Positions 45,338-52,806 of a DNA stretch of 52,806 nucleotides are shown one piece after another. Source of the stretch: Nocardia thailandica NBRC 100428. GTDB lineage: Bacteria; Actinomycetota; Actinomycetes; Mycobacteriales; Mycobacteriaceae. The stretch is taken from positions 1 to 52,806 of the forward strand of contig NZ_BAGK01000061.1 in assembly GCF_000308795.1 (NCBI RefSeq). The letters run 5' to 3'. The notes below the pieces were generated by a model. The model was not told the origin of the DNA and ran no database searches. It saw only the letters and a program-made list of their open reading frames with translations. Position 1 is the first letter of the stretch. Each line of letters begins with the position of its first letter. A program made the position numbers and the translations under genes.

Positions 45338-46180
45338 GTGACCGTTGTCGTGGTCACCGATTCGTCGGCGGGGCTCCCGGCCGACGCGGTCGCCGATCTC
45401 GGCATCGAGGTCGTGCCGCTGCACGTCCTGGTGGGTGAGCGGCAGATCCGCGAGGGTGTGGATCCGTTCGAGATCGACTACGCCGCCGACGTCGTCACGA
45501 CTTCGGCGGCCTCGCCCGGGGAGATGCGCGCGGCCTACGAGGCGGCCCTGGCGCGCAGCGACGGCGACGGCGTCGTCGCGGTGCATCTGTCGCGACTGCT
45601 GTCGGCGACCTGGGAGGCGGGCAGGCAGGCGATCGCCGACATGGGCGCCGCCGAGCAGGTCCGCTTGGTCGACTCCCTCGGCGCGGGCCTGGCCACCGGC
45701 CTGCCGGTGCTCGCCGCCGCCCGTCGCGCGGCGGCGGGCGAATCGCTGTCGGCGGTCTACGACGCGGCCGTCGCCGCGTCGGGTCGGGCCCGGACCTTCC
45801 TGCTGGTGAACCGGACCGAGCAGTTGCGCCGTGGCGGCAGGCTCAGCAGCGCCGCCGGCTTCTTCGGCAGCGAGCTGGTCACCAAGCCGCTGCTCCAACT
45901 CGTCGACGGCAAGCTGGAGCTGCGGGAGAAGGTGCGAACCCGGTCCCGGGCCTACGCCAAGCTGGTGGCCGCGGCCGTGGAGGCCGCGGGCCCCGACGGC
46001 GCCGCCCTCGGGGTGCAGCACCTGGACGCGCCCGACGCGGCCGAGACCATCGCCGCGCAACTGCGCGAGCAGATCCCGGGCGTGAGCGAGTGCCACGTGG
46101 CCGAGTTCGGGCCGACGCTCGGCGTCCACCTCGGTGTCGGCGCGCTCGGCGTGCTGGTCCTGCCCGGCGGTTGTTCGTGA
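45338..46180 (+). CDS. DegV family protein
   Basis: A 280-residue fatty-acid-binding protein of the DegV family, whose relatives (FakB) present fatty acids to a kinase. TVVVVTDSSAGLPADAVAD opens the first domain with the DSS lipid-head contact. TTSAASPGEMRAAYEAAL and VRLVDSLGAGLATGLPVL follow, and the second domain has LLVNRTEQLRRGGRLSSAAG. No FakA kinase is in the window. The GTG starts three bases after the octT stop, so it is co-transcribed, as in Rv2417c. Codon use is normal. Confidence 0.93.
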   Translation: MTVVVVTDSSAGLPADAVADLGIEVVPLHVLVGERQIREGVDPFEIDYAADVVTTSAASPGEMRAAYEAALARSDGDGVVAVHLSRLLSATWEAGRQAIADMGAAEQVRLVDSLGAGLATGLPVLAAARRAAAGESLSAVYDAAVAASGRARTFLLVNRTEQLRRGGRLSSAAGFFGSELVTKPLLQLVDGKLELREKVRTRSRAYAKLVAAAVEAAGPDGAALGVQHLDAPDAAETIAAQLREQIPGVSECHVAEFGPTLGVHLGVGALGVLVLPGGCS

Positions 46181-46252
46181 CCGGAACCCGTTGCCGGGCA
46201 GGGTGTTCACGGCGCGGATGACCTCGGTGTCCGGCGCGCGGCGCCGGGCCTC

Positions 46253-46258
46253 TACGAT
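46253..46258 (+). promoter_or_regulatory. -10 box of the LexA-like gene
   Basis: TACGAT lies six bases before GTG 46265. No SOS-box palindrome was found in the 84-bp gap. Confidence 0.5.
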
Positions 46259-46264
46259 GCCCCG

Positions 46265-46918
46265 GTGACCGGACACGACGATTTCGAGCACTTCGACGCC
46301 GCCGGGCTGCCGCCGCGCAGGCAGCAGATCCTCGCCGTCATCCGCGACTGGGTACAGGCGCACGGCTACGCCCCGAGCCCGCGGGAGATCGCCGACGAGG
46401 TCGGCGTGAAGTCCACCTCCACCGTGTCCCGGCACCTGCGTGCCCTCGAGGAGGACGGCTTCCTCCGCCGTGGCGCCGCGGTGACCCGGCCGATCGACGT
46501 GCGGCTGTTCCTGCGCGGCGGCGCGGGCCCGGCCGAATCCGACGCCTCGGTCACGGTGCCGGTGGTCGGTGACATCGCGGCGGGCACCCCGATCCTGGCC
46601 GAGCAGCACGCCGACGACCAGCTGACCCTGCCCCGCGAACTGGTCGGCGGCGGCACGGTGTTCGGCCTCCGCGTGCGCGGCGACTCGATGATCGACGCCG
46701 CCATCTGCGACGGTGACCTGGTGGTCGTGCGTCGGCAATCCGAGGCCCACCCGGGCCAGATCGTCGCCGCCATGATCGGCGACGAGGCCACGGTGAAGGT
46801 GTACCGGCGGCGCAACGGCCATGTCTTCCTCGACCCGTGCAATCCGGCGTACGCGCCGATCGACGGTGACGAAGCGGTCGTCCTCGGCAAGGTCGTGTCG
46901 GTGATGCGCCGGGTCTGA
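46265..46918 (+). CDS. LexA-like repressor
   Basis: A 217-residue protein with the full LexA layout. An N-terminal winged helix (about residues 16-80, QQILAVIRDWV, PSPREIADEVGVKSTSTVSR) binds DNA. The C-terminal S24 protease-fold domain contains the Ala106-Gly107 self-cleavage site (GDIAAGTPILAE), Ser141 (RGDSMIDAAICDGD) and the general base Lys178 (EATVKVY). All catalytic parts are intact, so RecA-assisted self-cleavage is expected. The main mycobacteriales lexA sits elsewhere (Rv2720, beside nrdR), so this is probably a second LexA, not the SOS master repressor. Upstream lacks a recognisable SOS box. GTG 46265 follows a -10 box. It converges on the DUF2332 gene with a 5-bp gap. Confidence 0.9.
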   Translation: MTGHDDFEHFDAAGLPPRRQQILAVIRDWVQAHGYAPSPREIADEVGVKSTSTVSRHLRALEEDGFLRRGAAVTRPIDVRLFLRGGAGPAESDASVTVPVVGDIAAGTPILAEQHADDQLTLPRELVGGGTVFGLRVRGDSMIDAAICDGDLVVVRRQSEAHPGQIVAAMIGDEATVKVYRRRNGHVFLDPCNPAYAPIDGDEAVVLGKVVSVMRRV

Positions 46919-46923
46919 TCCGG

Positions 46924-47895
46924 CTACGCCGCCGCCCGCGGCGCCGCCCAGTCCAGGTATCCACCGTGCGGGGCGGCCCAGCCCAGCGGCACACCGTCGC
47001 GGGCGAGGGCGAATCGCGCCGTGCCCGAGTCGCTTCCGGGCAGCCCGGCGGCGAGATCCGGGAAGACGCCGGGTCCCTCCTGGGAGATCCAGTGCACGGG
47101 CAGCGCGGTGACCAGGTCGCGGAATCGGGTGCGACCGGCGGGGGTGAGGTAGGTCAGGACCGCGCTGTGGAAGACCACGACGGTGCTGCCGGACGGTGCC
47201 GAGTGCACCAGGTCCCCGAGCCGGTCGAGCAGGTCGCCGCGCACCAGCAGCGGCGGATCGGCGGCCGCGATCGCGCAGGCCGCGCGCAGCCGTTCGAGCC
47301 GCCGGGGGTCGCCCGGCCAGACCAGGGTCTCCAGCCAGTGGCGGTCGTCCGGGTCGGCCGCGTCCAGGGGATTCACATCGATGCCCGCGCGGAACACGAT
47401 CTCCGGCAGACGTTCCGGGATCGGCGGGCCACCGGTGACCCGGCACGGCAGGCGCACCGGCGACGGCCCGTCCACCGGGTGCAGGAGCCGGTCGCCGTAG
47501 TCGTAGCTGAATCGGTCCGGATACAGGCAGAGCCCGGCCGAGGCACCCACCTCGATCAACGCCACCGGTCCCGCCAGGTCGGCGAGTGCGGGCAACAGGG
47601 TGGCGGCGCGGCCCGCCTCGTTCGTCTGGGTGCCGCGGCGCCGGATGGTGCCGGTGACCTCGTCCCATCGCCGGAGCAGCTGCCGCCGGAACTCCTCCGC
47701 CGAGTCGGTCTCGATGCCGTGGAAGCGGGCCGCGGCCAAGACCAGGTTCGGCTGCTGCTTGTCCGGCGGCAGCGCGCCGATCAGCGCGGTCAGCCGGTCG
47801 TCGGCCGCGACGGCCAGTGCCCACCGTTCGTAACGGTCGGACTGTCCGCGCGCCTCGCGGACGGCGAAGTCGTGGAAGCGTTGTCCCGGATGCAT
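46924..47895 (-). CDS. DUF2332 family protein (methyltransferase-like)
   Basis: A 323-residue protein of the DUF2332 family of unknown function. The family hallmarks are LVLAAARFHGIETDSAEEFR, RRRGTQTNEAGRAATLLPAL and LIEVGASAGLCLYPDRFSYD. The latter, with a GASAG loop after a hydrophobic strand, resembles the SAM-binding motif of class I methyltransferases. The end WAAPHGGYLDW is also typical. The ATG at 47895 is preferred. The gene converges on the LexA-like gene. The region upstream towards comEA contains a pair of DnaA boxes. No substrate can be named. Confidence 0.85.
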   Translation of the reverse strand: MHPGQRFHDFAVREARGQSDRYERWALAVAADDRLTALIGALPPDKQQPNLVLAAARFHGIETDSAEEFRRQLLRRWDEVTGTIRRRGTQTNEAGRAATLLPALADLAGPVALIEVGASAGLCLYPDRFSYDYGDRLLHPVDGPSPVRLPCRVTGGPPIPERLPEIVFRAGIDVNPLDAADPDDRHWLETLVWPGDPRRLERLRAACAIAAADPPLLVRGDLLDRLGDLVHSAPSGSTVVVFHSAVLTYLTPAGRTRFRDLVTALPVHWISQEGPGVFPDLAAGLPGSDSGTARFALARDGVPLGWAAPHGGYLDWAAPRAAA

Positions 47896-47984
47896 GGCTC
47901 CAGGCGTACACCGGATCGGCCATGGCGCTCACCGTATCCGCGCACCCTGCGCGAAAGCCTCGGCGAGCAGCGGGACAGCGGGAG

Positions 47985-48011
47985 TTGTCCACAGGCGCCC
48001 GGTTGTCCACA
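47985..48011 (+). promoter_or_regulatory. Pair of DnaA boxes upstream of comEA
   Basis: TTGTCCACA occurs at 47985-47993 and 48003-48011, 18 bp from start to start, as in the pair before proA. Both copies continue with GG. The pair lies about 50 bp before the comEA -10 box. Confidence 0.6.
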
Positions 48012-48061
48012 GGCCGCGGGAAAGCCCTGGTCGGCACCGGTCCGCGCGCCGAAGCGGCGCC

Positions 48062-48067
48062 TAGCGT
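48062..48067 (+). promoter_or_regulatory. comEA -10 box
   Basis: TAGCGT lies seven bases before ATG 48075, with no ribosome site. This supports that ATG rather than starts further upstream in the open frame. Confidence 0.5.
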
Positions 48068-48074
48068 CGCCGTC

Positions 48075-49070
48075 ATGCCACGACACGAAGAACACGAGCG
48101 GATCCGGCAGCGTCTCGGCGTCCTGGCCGCGCCGGAACGCAGCCCGGGCACGGACCCCGTCCGGCCCGGCGGTGCGTCCACGGTCGGCCGGCGCGGAAGC
48201 GGTTCGGGGTGGCGTTCCGGCGCGGGCGGCGACGCGCCGCCGGGTCGGGCCGGCGACGGCCGCTGGGACAGTGACGAACTCGACGACCCCGGGCCCGTCG
48301 GACTGCCGGACTGGCTGGACGACGGGCCCGCCCGCCGCCGTCGCGGGGGACTCCCCGCGCGGCTGCGGGGCTCGCGCTGGGACCCGGGCAGGCGCGGCGT
48401 GGCGGCCTTGGGCGTGGTCGGCGTGCTGGCGGTCGTGGTCACCGCGCTGGTCCTGGTCCGTGATCGTCCGGTCACGCAGGCGGTCGCCCCGGTGCCGTCG
48501 GTGCGGGCCGATCACGCCACCCAGACGATCCAGCCGGGCATCGCGCCACCCGTGCCGGTCGCGCGGCAGGACGCCGCGGCCCAGCTGGTGGTCAGTGTCG
48601 TCGGCATGGTCGCGCGCACCGGGCTGCAACGGCTGCCCGGCGGCGCGCGGGTCGCCGACGCGATCGAGGCCGCGGGCGGGGCGCTCGACGGAGCCGACCT
48701 GAGCAGCCTCAACCTGGCCCAGCGACTGACCGACGGCGATCAGATCGTCGTCGGCGCGAGCGGCCCGTCGGACGGCCCGCCCCGGCTCGGCAGTGTCACC
48801 ATCGCCGCCGCCGACCGCGCGCCCGGCCCCTCCGGCGCAGGCACCCGTCCGTCCGGCTCGCCCGCTCCTGCCGGCGCGGGCCGGGTGAACCTCAACACCG
48901 CGGGCGAAGCGGAACTCGACGCGCTGCCGGGTGTCGGCCCGGTCACCGCGAAGGCCATCGTCGCCCATCGCACGGCGCACGGCCCCTTCACCGACGTCGC
49001 CCAACTCGGCGACGTGGACGGCATCGGGCCCGCCCGCCTCGCCAAGCTGCGTGACCTGGTCACCCTGTGA
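48075..49070 (+). CDS. comEA: ComEA-like helix-hairpin-helix DNA-binding protein
   Basis: A 331-residue membrane-anchored DNA receptor of the natural-competence type. A hydrophilic, Gly/Arg/Asp-rich cytoplasmic N-terminus of about 115 residues precedes one transmembrane segment (LGVVGVLAVVVTALVLV). The outer part has an SLBB-like domain (LQRLPGGARVADAIEAAGGA and LNLAQRLTDGDQIVVG). A Pro/Ser linker leads to two helix-hairpin-helix motifs, RVNLNTAGEAELDALPGVG and VDGIGPARLAKLRDL. The start at 48075 is decided by the -10 box. comEC follows after about 40 bp, the usual pair (Rv2415c-Rv2414c). Competence itself is not shown for most relatives. Confidence 0.92.
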   Translation: MPRHEEHERIRQRLGVLAAPERSPGTDPVRPGGASTVGRRGSGSGWRSGAGGDAPPGRAGDGRWDSDELDDPGPVGLPDWLDDGPARRRRGGLPARLRGSRWDPGRRGVAALGVVGVLAVVVTALVLVRDRPVTQAVAPVPSVRADHATQTIQPGIAPPVPVARQDAAAQLVVSVVGMVARTGLQRLPGGARVADAIEAAGGALDGADLSSLNLAQRLTDGDQIVVGASGPSDGPPRLGSVTIAAADRAPGPSGAGTRPSGSPAPAGAGRVNLNTAGEAELDALPGVGPVTAKAIVAHRTAHGPFTDVAQLGDVDGIGPARLAKLRDLVTL

Positions 49071-49110
49071 ACCGCGTGACGTGTCCCGCCGGTGCCGAGC
49101 AGCGTGCTCG

Positions 49111-52100
49111 GTGAACGCCGGACACCACCCGCGGGCAGGTGCCCCGGCGGCGGAGGCGGAGGGCGGACGGGGGCCTGTCGGGACGCCGCTCGGCGGGCAG
49201 CTGCTCGACGGACGGTTGGTGCCCGCGGCGGTGTGCTGCTGGGTGGCGACGCTGGTCGCGTTGACGCTCGGCTGGTGCGCGGGCCTGGCGCTGGCCGTGG
49301 CGTCCCTGCTGGCGGCGATCGGCCTGTGGGTCGCGCTCGCGTGGGCGATGGCGCATCGGCGTGAGCGGTGGCGGGTGATCGTGGCGGCGGCGCTGGCGGC
49401 GATGGTCGCTGGGGCGGGCTTCGCGCTGGCCGGGTCCTGGCGTGCTCACGAGGTGCAGGCGCATCCGCTCCGCGAGAGCTTCGGCCGCAGTGTCGAGGTC
49501 GTCGCGGTGGTGACCGACGACCCGAAACCGGTGCGCGGGGCGGGATTCGGCGGTCAGCGGCGGTGGGTGATCCGGGCGGGGTTGCGCGAGTTCGGGACCG
49601 GCGCGACCCGGGTGCGTGCGCGCGGAGACCTCGTGGTGCTCGCGTCCGGCGCCGCGTGGGAACGGCTCGGGCCGGGGCAGCGGATCCGGTTCCGCGCGCG
49701 GGTGTCCGAGCCCGACCGGCCCGACCTGACGGTGGCGGCGCTGCACGCGCAGGACATCCCCGAACTCGTCGGCCGGCCGCCGTGGTGGCAGCGCTGGGCA
49801 GGCTCCGTGCGGGCCGACCTCGCCGCCGCCGCGCAGCGTGGACTGTCCGCCGACGCCGCCGGCCTCCTGCCCGCCATGGTCGTCGGGGACACCTCACACC
49901 TGTCCGGCCGGGTACGGGATGCGTTCGAAACCGCCGGGCTGCAACACCTCAACGTGGTCAGCGGCGCGAACTTCACCATCCTGCTGACGGTCGCGCTGGC
50001 CATCCTGCGCGTCGTCTCCGCCGGGCCGAGGGTCGGCGCGGCCATCGCGATCCTCGTCGTCGGCACCTTCGTCCTCATCGCGCGGCCCGACCCGAGCGTG
50101 CTGCGCGCGGCGGCCATGGGCTCGGTCACCGTGCTGTCCCTGGTGACCGGACGGCGCAAGCAGGCACTGCCCGCGCTGTGCGCGGCCGTCATCGGATTGC
50201 TCGCCGTCACACCGGCGCTGGCGACGAGCGCGGGGTTCGCGCTGTCCGTCGCGGCGACCGCAGGCTTGATCCTGCTCGCGCCCACTTGGGCCGACTGGCT
50301 GCGGGGTCACGGCTGGTGGCGGGCGCCCGCCGAGGTGGTCGCGGTCGCGGCCGCCGCATTCGTGGTGACCCTGCCGTTGATGATCGCCCTGTCCGGGAAG
50401 ATCTCGCTGGTCGCCGTGGCCGCCAACATCCTCGTCGCCCCGGTGGTCGGCGTGATCACCGTGATCGGGGCGGCCGGCGCGTCGGTCGCGGTGCTGTCCA
50501 CGGGTGCGGGCGCCGTGGTGCTGTGGTGCGCGGCGCTGCCGCTGTGGTGGTTGCTCACGGTGGCCGACACCGCCGCGGGCGTGCCCGGCGCGACCGTCAC
50601 CGTGCCGTCCGGCATCGCCGGGGGTCTCGTCGCCGCCTGCGTGGTTGCCCTGGCGGTCGTGGTCCTGCGCAGCAGCGTGGTCCGCCACCTGTGCGCGGCG
50701 ATACTGCTCGGGGTCGCGGCGGTGCTCGTCCCCGTCCGGCTGTGGCATCCCTTCTGGCCGCCGCCGGGCTGGGTCGTCGCCATGTGCGACGTCGGCCAGG
50801 GCGACGCGTTCGCCGTGTCCACCGGACCCGGTTCCGCCGTCGTCATCGACGTCGGCCCCGATCCCCGCCCCGTCCGCCGCTGTCTCGACCGCCTCGGTAT
50901 CGACCACGTCCCCCTCCTCGTCCTCACCCATCCCCACGCCGACCACATCGCCGGCCTCGAAGGCGCCCTGCACCATCGCACCGTCGACGCCATAGCCACC
51001 GCGCCCGCCGAACTCCACACCGTCGCCACCCGCCTCTGCCCCGACCGCGCAGCCTCCGCTCCTACCGCCCCTGCGTATTCACCGCCGGTCGTCCCACCCC
51101 CACCCCTGCACCGGACCGCAGACCCCACCCCGAATCCCGAACCCACCCCACCCGCCCATGCGAACGTCGATCACCCGACCACGCACCCGACAACCACACA
51201 CCCCCGGCCGGCGTCCGCACCACCCGCTCCGGCCCAGCCGCCGCTGGCCCAGCCGCCGCTGGCCCAGCCGCCGCCGGCACAACCGCCGCTCGAGGCACCT
51301 GCGCCCGAACGCCTGGCGGCCGGGAAACATACGGCCGGACCCACTACCTCCGCGCCGACCTTCGCCCAGCGGGGGCACCCACCTCGAGTGCCACCGACAC
51401 CGGCGCTGTCGACGCTCGTGGAATCGGCGTCGGCGCGTCGGGCGAGCGAGCAGCCGGCGCACGCGCAGTTGTCCGGCGTCCAGCCGACGTCCGGGTACCT
51501 CGAATCCGCGCAGACGGCGTCCGCACGATCAACATCCTCGCCACCGGCATCGATGCGATCGACGGCGTCCCGATCGGCGCGTGCGCCGGGGGCACTCCGG
51601 GAACACGCGCCTGTGCGCTCGACGGCCGGGAGCCCTACGGCCGGGAGCCATACAGCCGGGCTCACTACCTCTATGCAACCGCCCTCCGCGCAACCGCCCT
51701 TCGCGCAACCGCCCTTCGCGCAACCGCCCTTCGCGCAGCGCGTACTCCCCCCTCGAGTGCCACCGACACCGGCGCTGTCGACGCTCGCGGAAACGGCGCC
51801 GACGCGTCAGGCAGCCGTGCAGAAGGCCACACACCCCACCGCGGCACGATCGGCAGAGATCCGGCGCCGAGCCCCTGCCGATCAGCTGCCGCCGACGGCG
51901 CCCGACCACGCACACGGCGAACCGTCGACGGGCACCGCGCACCCCGGCGAACCCTGCTCGGGCAGGAGCCCGTCCGCCGACGTCGCCCCGCCGCCGGGCG
52001 TCACCGACATCCCGGAAATCGCCGCCGCCCACGGCGTTCCGATCATGGAACTGCACTCCGGTCACAGCTTCGGCTTCGGGCGGGTGGAGCTCGACGTGCT

Positions 52101-52671
52101 GGCTCCCGGGCCGGAACCTCCGTTCTCGCTCGCGCAGGACGAGGCGAACGACCGCTCGCTGGTTCTGCGCGCCCGGACGCCGGCGGGCACGGTGTTGTTC
52201 ACCGGGGACATCGAATCCGGCGCGCAGCAGCGGCTTCTGGCGACCCAGGACGTGCGGGCCGACATCCTGAAGGTGCCGCACCACGGGTCGCGCACCACCA
52301 TCCCGGCGTTCCTCGCCGCGGTGCGGCCGGTGCTCGCGCTCACCAGCGCGGGGCGGGACAACACCTTCGGGCATCCGCATCCGAGGACCCTCGCCGCGCT
52401 GGAACAGCTCGGGGCGACCGTCGCGCGCACGGATCGCGACGGGGACGTGCTCGTGCTCGGCACGCCGGGGAGTCTGCGGGTCGTGCGGGCGCGGCCGCGG
52501 CGGTGTCGGTGCGGTTCCGTAGGATCGCAGCGTGACCGCCCAACCCGTACACCTGCTGCTCGGCGACGAGGAACTGCTGGTCGAACGCGTGACGGCGCAG
52601 ATAACCCGCGAGGTCCGCGCCGGCGCGCCGGACCCGGACGCGGTGCCGGTCGACCGGCTGCGCGCCGGTGA
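49111..52671 (+). CDS. comEC: ComEC/Rec2 family DNA-uptake channel with large repeat insert
   Basis: A protein of 1186 residues (about 800 is usual in actinobacteria). Transmembrane helices lie in the first 200 residues, then come an OB-like region, the Competence-domain helices (about 280-540, with [20 protein letters not shown]) and a metallo-beta-lactamase-like domain with [13 protein letters not shown] near 557 and the metal motif [14 protein letters not shown] near 605. After CPDRAAS at about 648 the chain enters about 315 Pro/Ala/Thr/Ser-rich residues and resumes at [20 protein letters not shown] near 963; the second half of the MBL domain ([19 protein letters not shown]) is intact. The GTG at 49111 is a best guess. 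The frame runs 140 bp into holA, giving an Arg-rich tail. Confidence 0.85.
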   Translation: MNAGHHPRAGAPAAEAEGGRGPVGTPLGGQLLDGRLVPAAVCCWVATLVALTLGWCAGLALAVASLLAAIGLWVALAWAMAHRRERWRVIVAAALAAMVAGAGFALAGSWRAHEVQAHPLRESFGRSVEVVAVVTDDPKPVRGAGFGGQRRWVIRAGLREFGTGATRVRARGDLVVLASGAAWERLGPGQRIRFRARVSEPDRPDLTVAALHAQDIPELVGRPPWWQRWAGSVRADLAAAAQRGLSADAAGLLPAMVVGDTSHLSGRVRDAFETAGLQHLNVVSGANFTILLTVALAILRVVSAGPRVGAAIAILVVGTFVLIARPDPSVLRAAAMGSVTVLSLVTGRRKQALPALCAAVIGLLAVTPALATSAGFALSVAATAGLILLAPTWADWLRGHGWWRAPAEVVAVAAAAFVVTLPLMIALSGKISLVAVAANILVAPVVGVITVIGAAGASVAVLSTGAGAVVLWCAALPLWWLLTVADTAAGVPGATVTVPSGIAGGLVAACVVALAVVVLRSSVVRHLCAAILLGVAAVLVPVRLWHPFWPPPGWVVAMCDVGQGDAFAVSTGPGSAVVIDVGPDPRPVRRCLDRLGIDHVPLLVLTHPHADHIAGLEGALHHRTVDAIATAPAELHTVATRLCPDRAASAPTAPAYSPPVVPPPPLHRTADPTPNPEPTPPAHANVDHPTTHPTTTHPRPASAPPAPAQPPLAQPPLAQPPPAQPPLEAPAPERLAAGKHTAGPTTSAPTFAQRGHPPRVPPTPALSTLVESASARRASEQPAHAQLSGVQPTSGYLESAQTASARSTSSPPASMRSTASRSARAPGALREHAPVRSTAGSPTAGSHTAGLTTSMQPPSAQPPFAQPPFAQPPFAQRVLPPRVPPTPALSTLAETAPTRQAAVQKATHPTAARSAEIRRRAPADQLPPTAPDHAHGEPSTGTAHPGEPCSGRSPSADVAPPPGVTDIPEIAAAHGVPIMELHSGHSFGFGRVELDVLAPGPEPPFSLAQDEANDRSLVLRARTPAGTVLFTGDIESGAQQRLLATQDVRADILKVPHHGSRTTIPAFLAAVRPVLALTSAGRDNTFGHPHPRTLAALEQLGATVARTDRDGDVLVLGTPGSLRVVRARPRRCRCGSVGSQRDRPTRTPAARRRGTAGRTRDGADNPRGPRRRAGPGRGAGRPAARR
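51040..51990 (+). repeat. Low-complexity insert with internal repeats in comEC
   Basis: The insert includes 15-bp repeats around 51235-51295 ([13 protein letters not shown]) and again at about 51674-51740 ([13 protein letters not shown]). A longer motif, [13 protein letters not shown], appears twice (about 51380-51420 and 51747-51790). The reading frame stays open throughout. Base composition is slightly less GC-rich than the flanks. Confidence 0.8.
52520..52525 (+). promoter_or_regulatory. holA -10 box
   Basis: TAGGAT lies six bases before GTG 52532, inside the 3' end of the comEC frame. Confidence 0.5.
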
Positions 52672-52806
52672 CGCCGGTCCGGCCGAACTCGCCGAGTTGC
52701 TCAGCCCGTCCCTGTTCGCCGAGGACCGGATCATCGTGCTCGAATCGGCCGCGGAGGCGGGCAAGGACGCGGTGTCGGTCATCACCGGTGCCGCCGCCGA
52801 TCCGCC
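52532..52806 (+). CDS. holA: DNA polymerase III delta subunit (N-terminal fragment)
   Basis: The first 91 codons of the clamp-loader delta subunit; the gene runs off the right edge. The start [20 protein letters not shown] matches the HolA opening (LL-GDE-LL). [19 protein letters not shown] follows, a segment conserved in HolA, which opens the beta clamp. Its GTG follows a -10 box at the correct distance for a leaderless transcript. The start region overlaps the comEC frame by 140 bp in another frame. The comEC-holA order matches Rv2414c-Rv2413c. Confidence 0.9.
   Translation, partial: MTAQPVHLLLGDEELLVERVTAQITREVRAGAPDPDAVPVDRLRAGDAGPAELAELLSPSLFAEDRIIVLESAAEAGKDAVSVITGAAADP

Noticed and set aside
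46181..46264. SOS box in front of the LexA-like gene
   Set aside because: No GAAC-N4-GTTC palindrome is present. GAAC and GTTC words occur, but at the wrong spacing.
43949..48475. A 1508-codon minus-strand frame
   Set aside because: It runs antisense through octT, degV, the LexA-like gene and the comEA start, has no motifs, and is explained by high GC.
49368..52535. A second plus-strand frame of 1055 codons inside comEC
   Set aside because: Arg/Gly/Ala-rich shadow; the ComEC frame has the transmembrane helices and metal motifs.

Overview
The window is very GC-rich chromosomal DNA from an actinomycete of the Mycobacteriales, most likely Nocardia or a close relative. This rests on gene order and gene content, read by eye without any database search. 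The blocks valS-folC-DUF4233-ndk-rne-rplU-rpmA-obg-proB and proA-moxR-VWA, nadD-rsfS-gpgP-octT-degV, comEA-comEC-holA follow the order remembered for Mycobacterium tuberculosis (Rv2448c down to Rv2413c). Other markers are an EspG/PE/PPE-like type VII secretion trio, the methylglucose-lipopolysaccharide enzymes GpgP and OctT, and GTG starts with actinobacterial -10 boxes placed six or seven bases before the start codon (leaderless mRNAs).

Layout. 1-3.7 kb: glycerol/lipid block (glpD fragment, TetR regulator, ADPS-like flavoprotein, diacylglycerol-kinase-like lipid kinase), matching Rv2249c-Rv2252, with a strong palindromic operator. 3.7-4.4 kb: a P-loop ATPase, then a regulatory gap with a 17-bp perfect hairpin. 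4.7-17.3 kb: conserved housekeeping genes (valS, folC, ndk, RNase E, L21, L27, Obg, ProB) separated by strong hairpins. 17.3-36.6 kb: accessory interval between proB and proA. It holds a degenerate array of about 200-bp repeats, a PPE-like gene, a PE-like gene and espG; a lipoprotein; a large LuxR regulator; an LLM oxidoreductase; a 2-hydroxyacid dehydrogenase; a stand-alone LigD-type polymerase; a small secreted protein; an O-methyltransferase; recQ, a frameshifted rtcB and an MBL hydrolase; a TetR regulator with twin operators; an Ntn amidase; and ribokinase. 36.8-45.3 kb: proA, a MoxR/VWA pair, YjbR, a TPR-like protein, nadD, rsfS, gpgP and octT. 45.3-52.8 kb: degV, a second LexA-like repressor, DUF2332, comEA, comEC and the start of holA.

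How the genes work together. valS, rne, rplU, rpmA, obg and rsfS serve translation and RNA or ribosome maturation. proB and proA catalyse successive steps of proline synthesis. gpgP and octT are successive steps of glucosylglycerate/MGLP synthesis. MoxR and VWA form a chaperone pair. EspG, PE-like and PPE-like form a chaperone-substrate set with no secretion machine inside the window. comEA/comEC are DNA-uptake genes.

The most unusual signals are the orphan EspG/PE/PPE trio with repeats decaying beyond the PPE-like stop codon, a repeat-rich insert of about 315 residues inside the metallo-beta-lactamase domain of ComEC, an acidic extension of about 290 residues on OctT, a one-base frameshift in rtcB, and two widely spaced twin DnaA-box pairs with identical 18-bp spacing.
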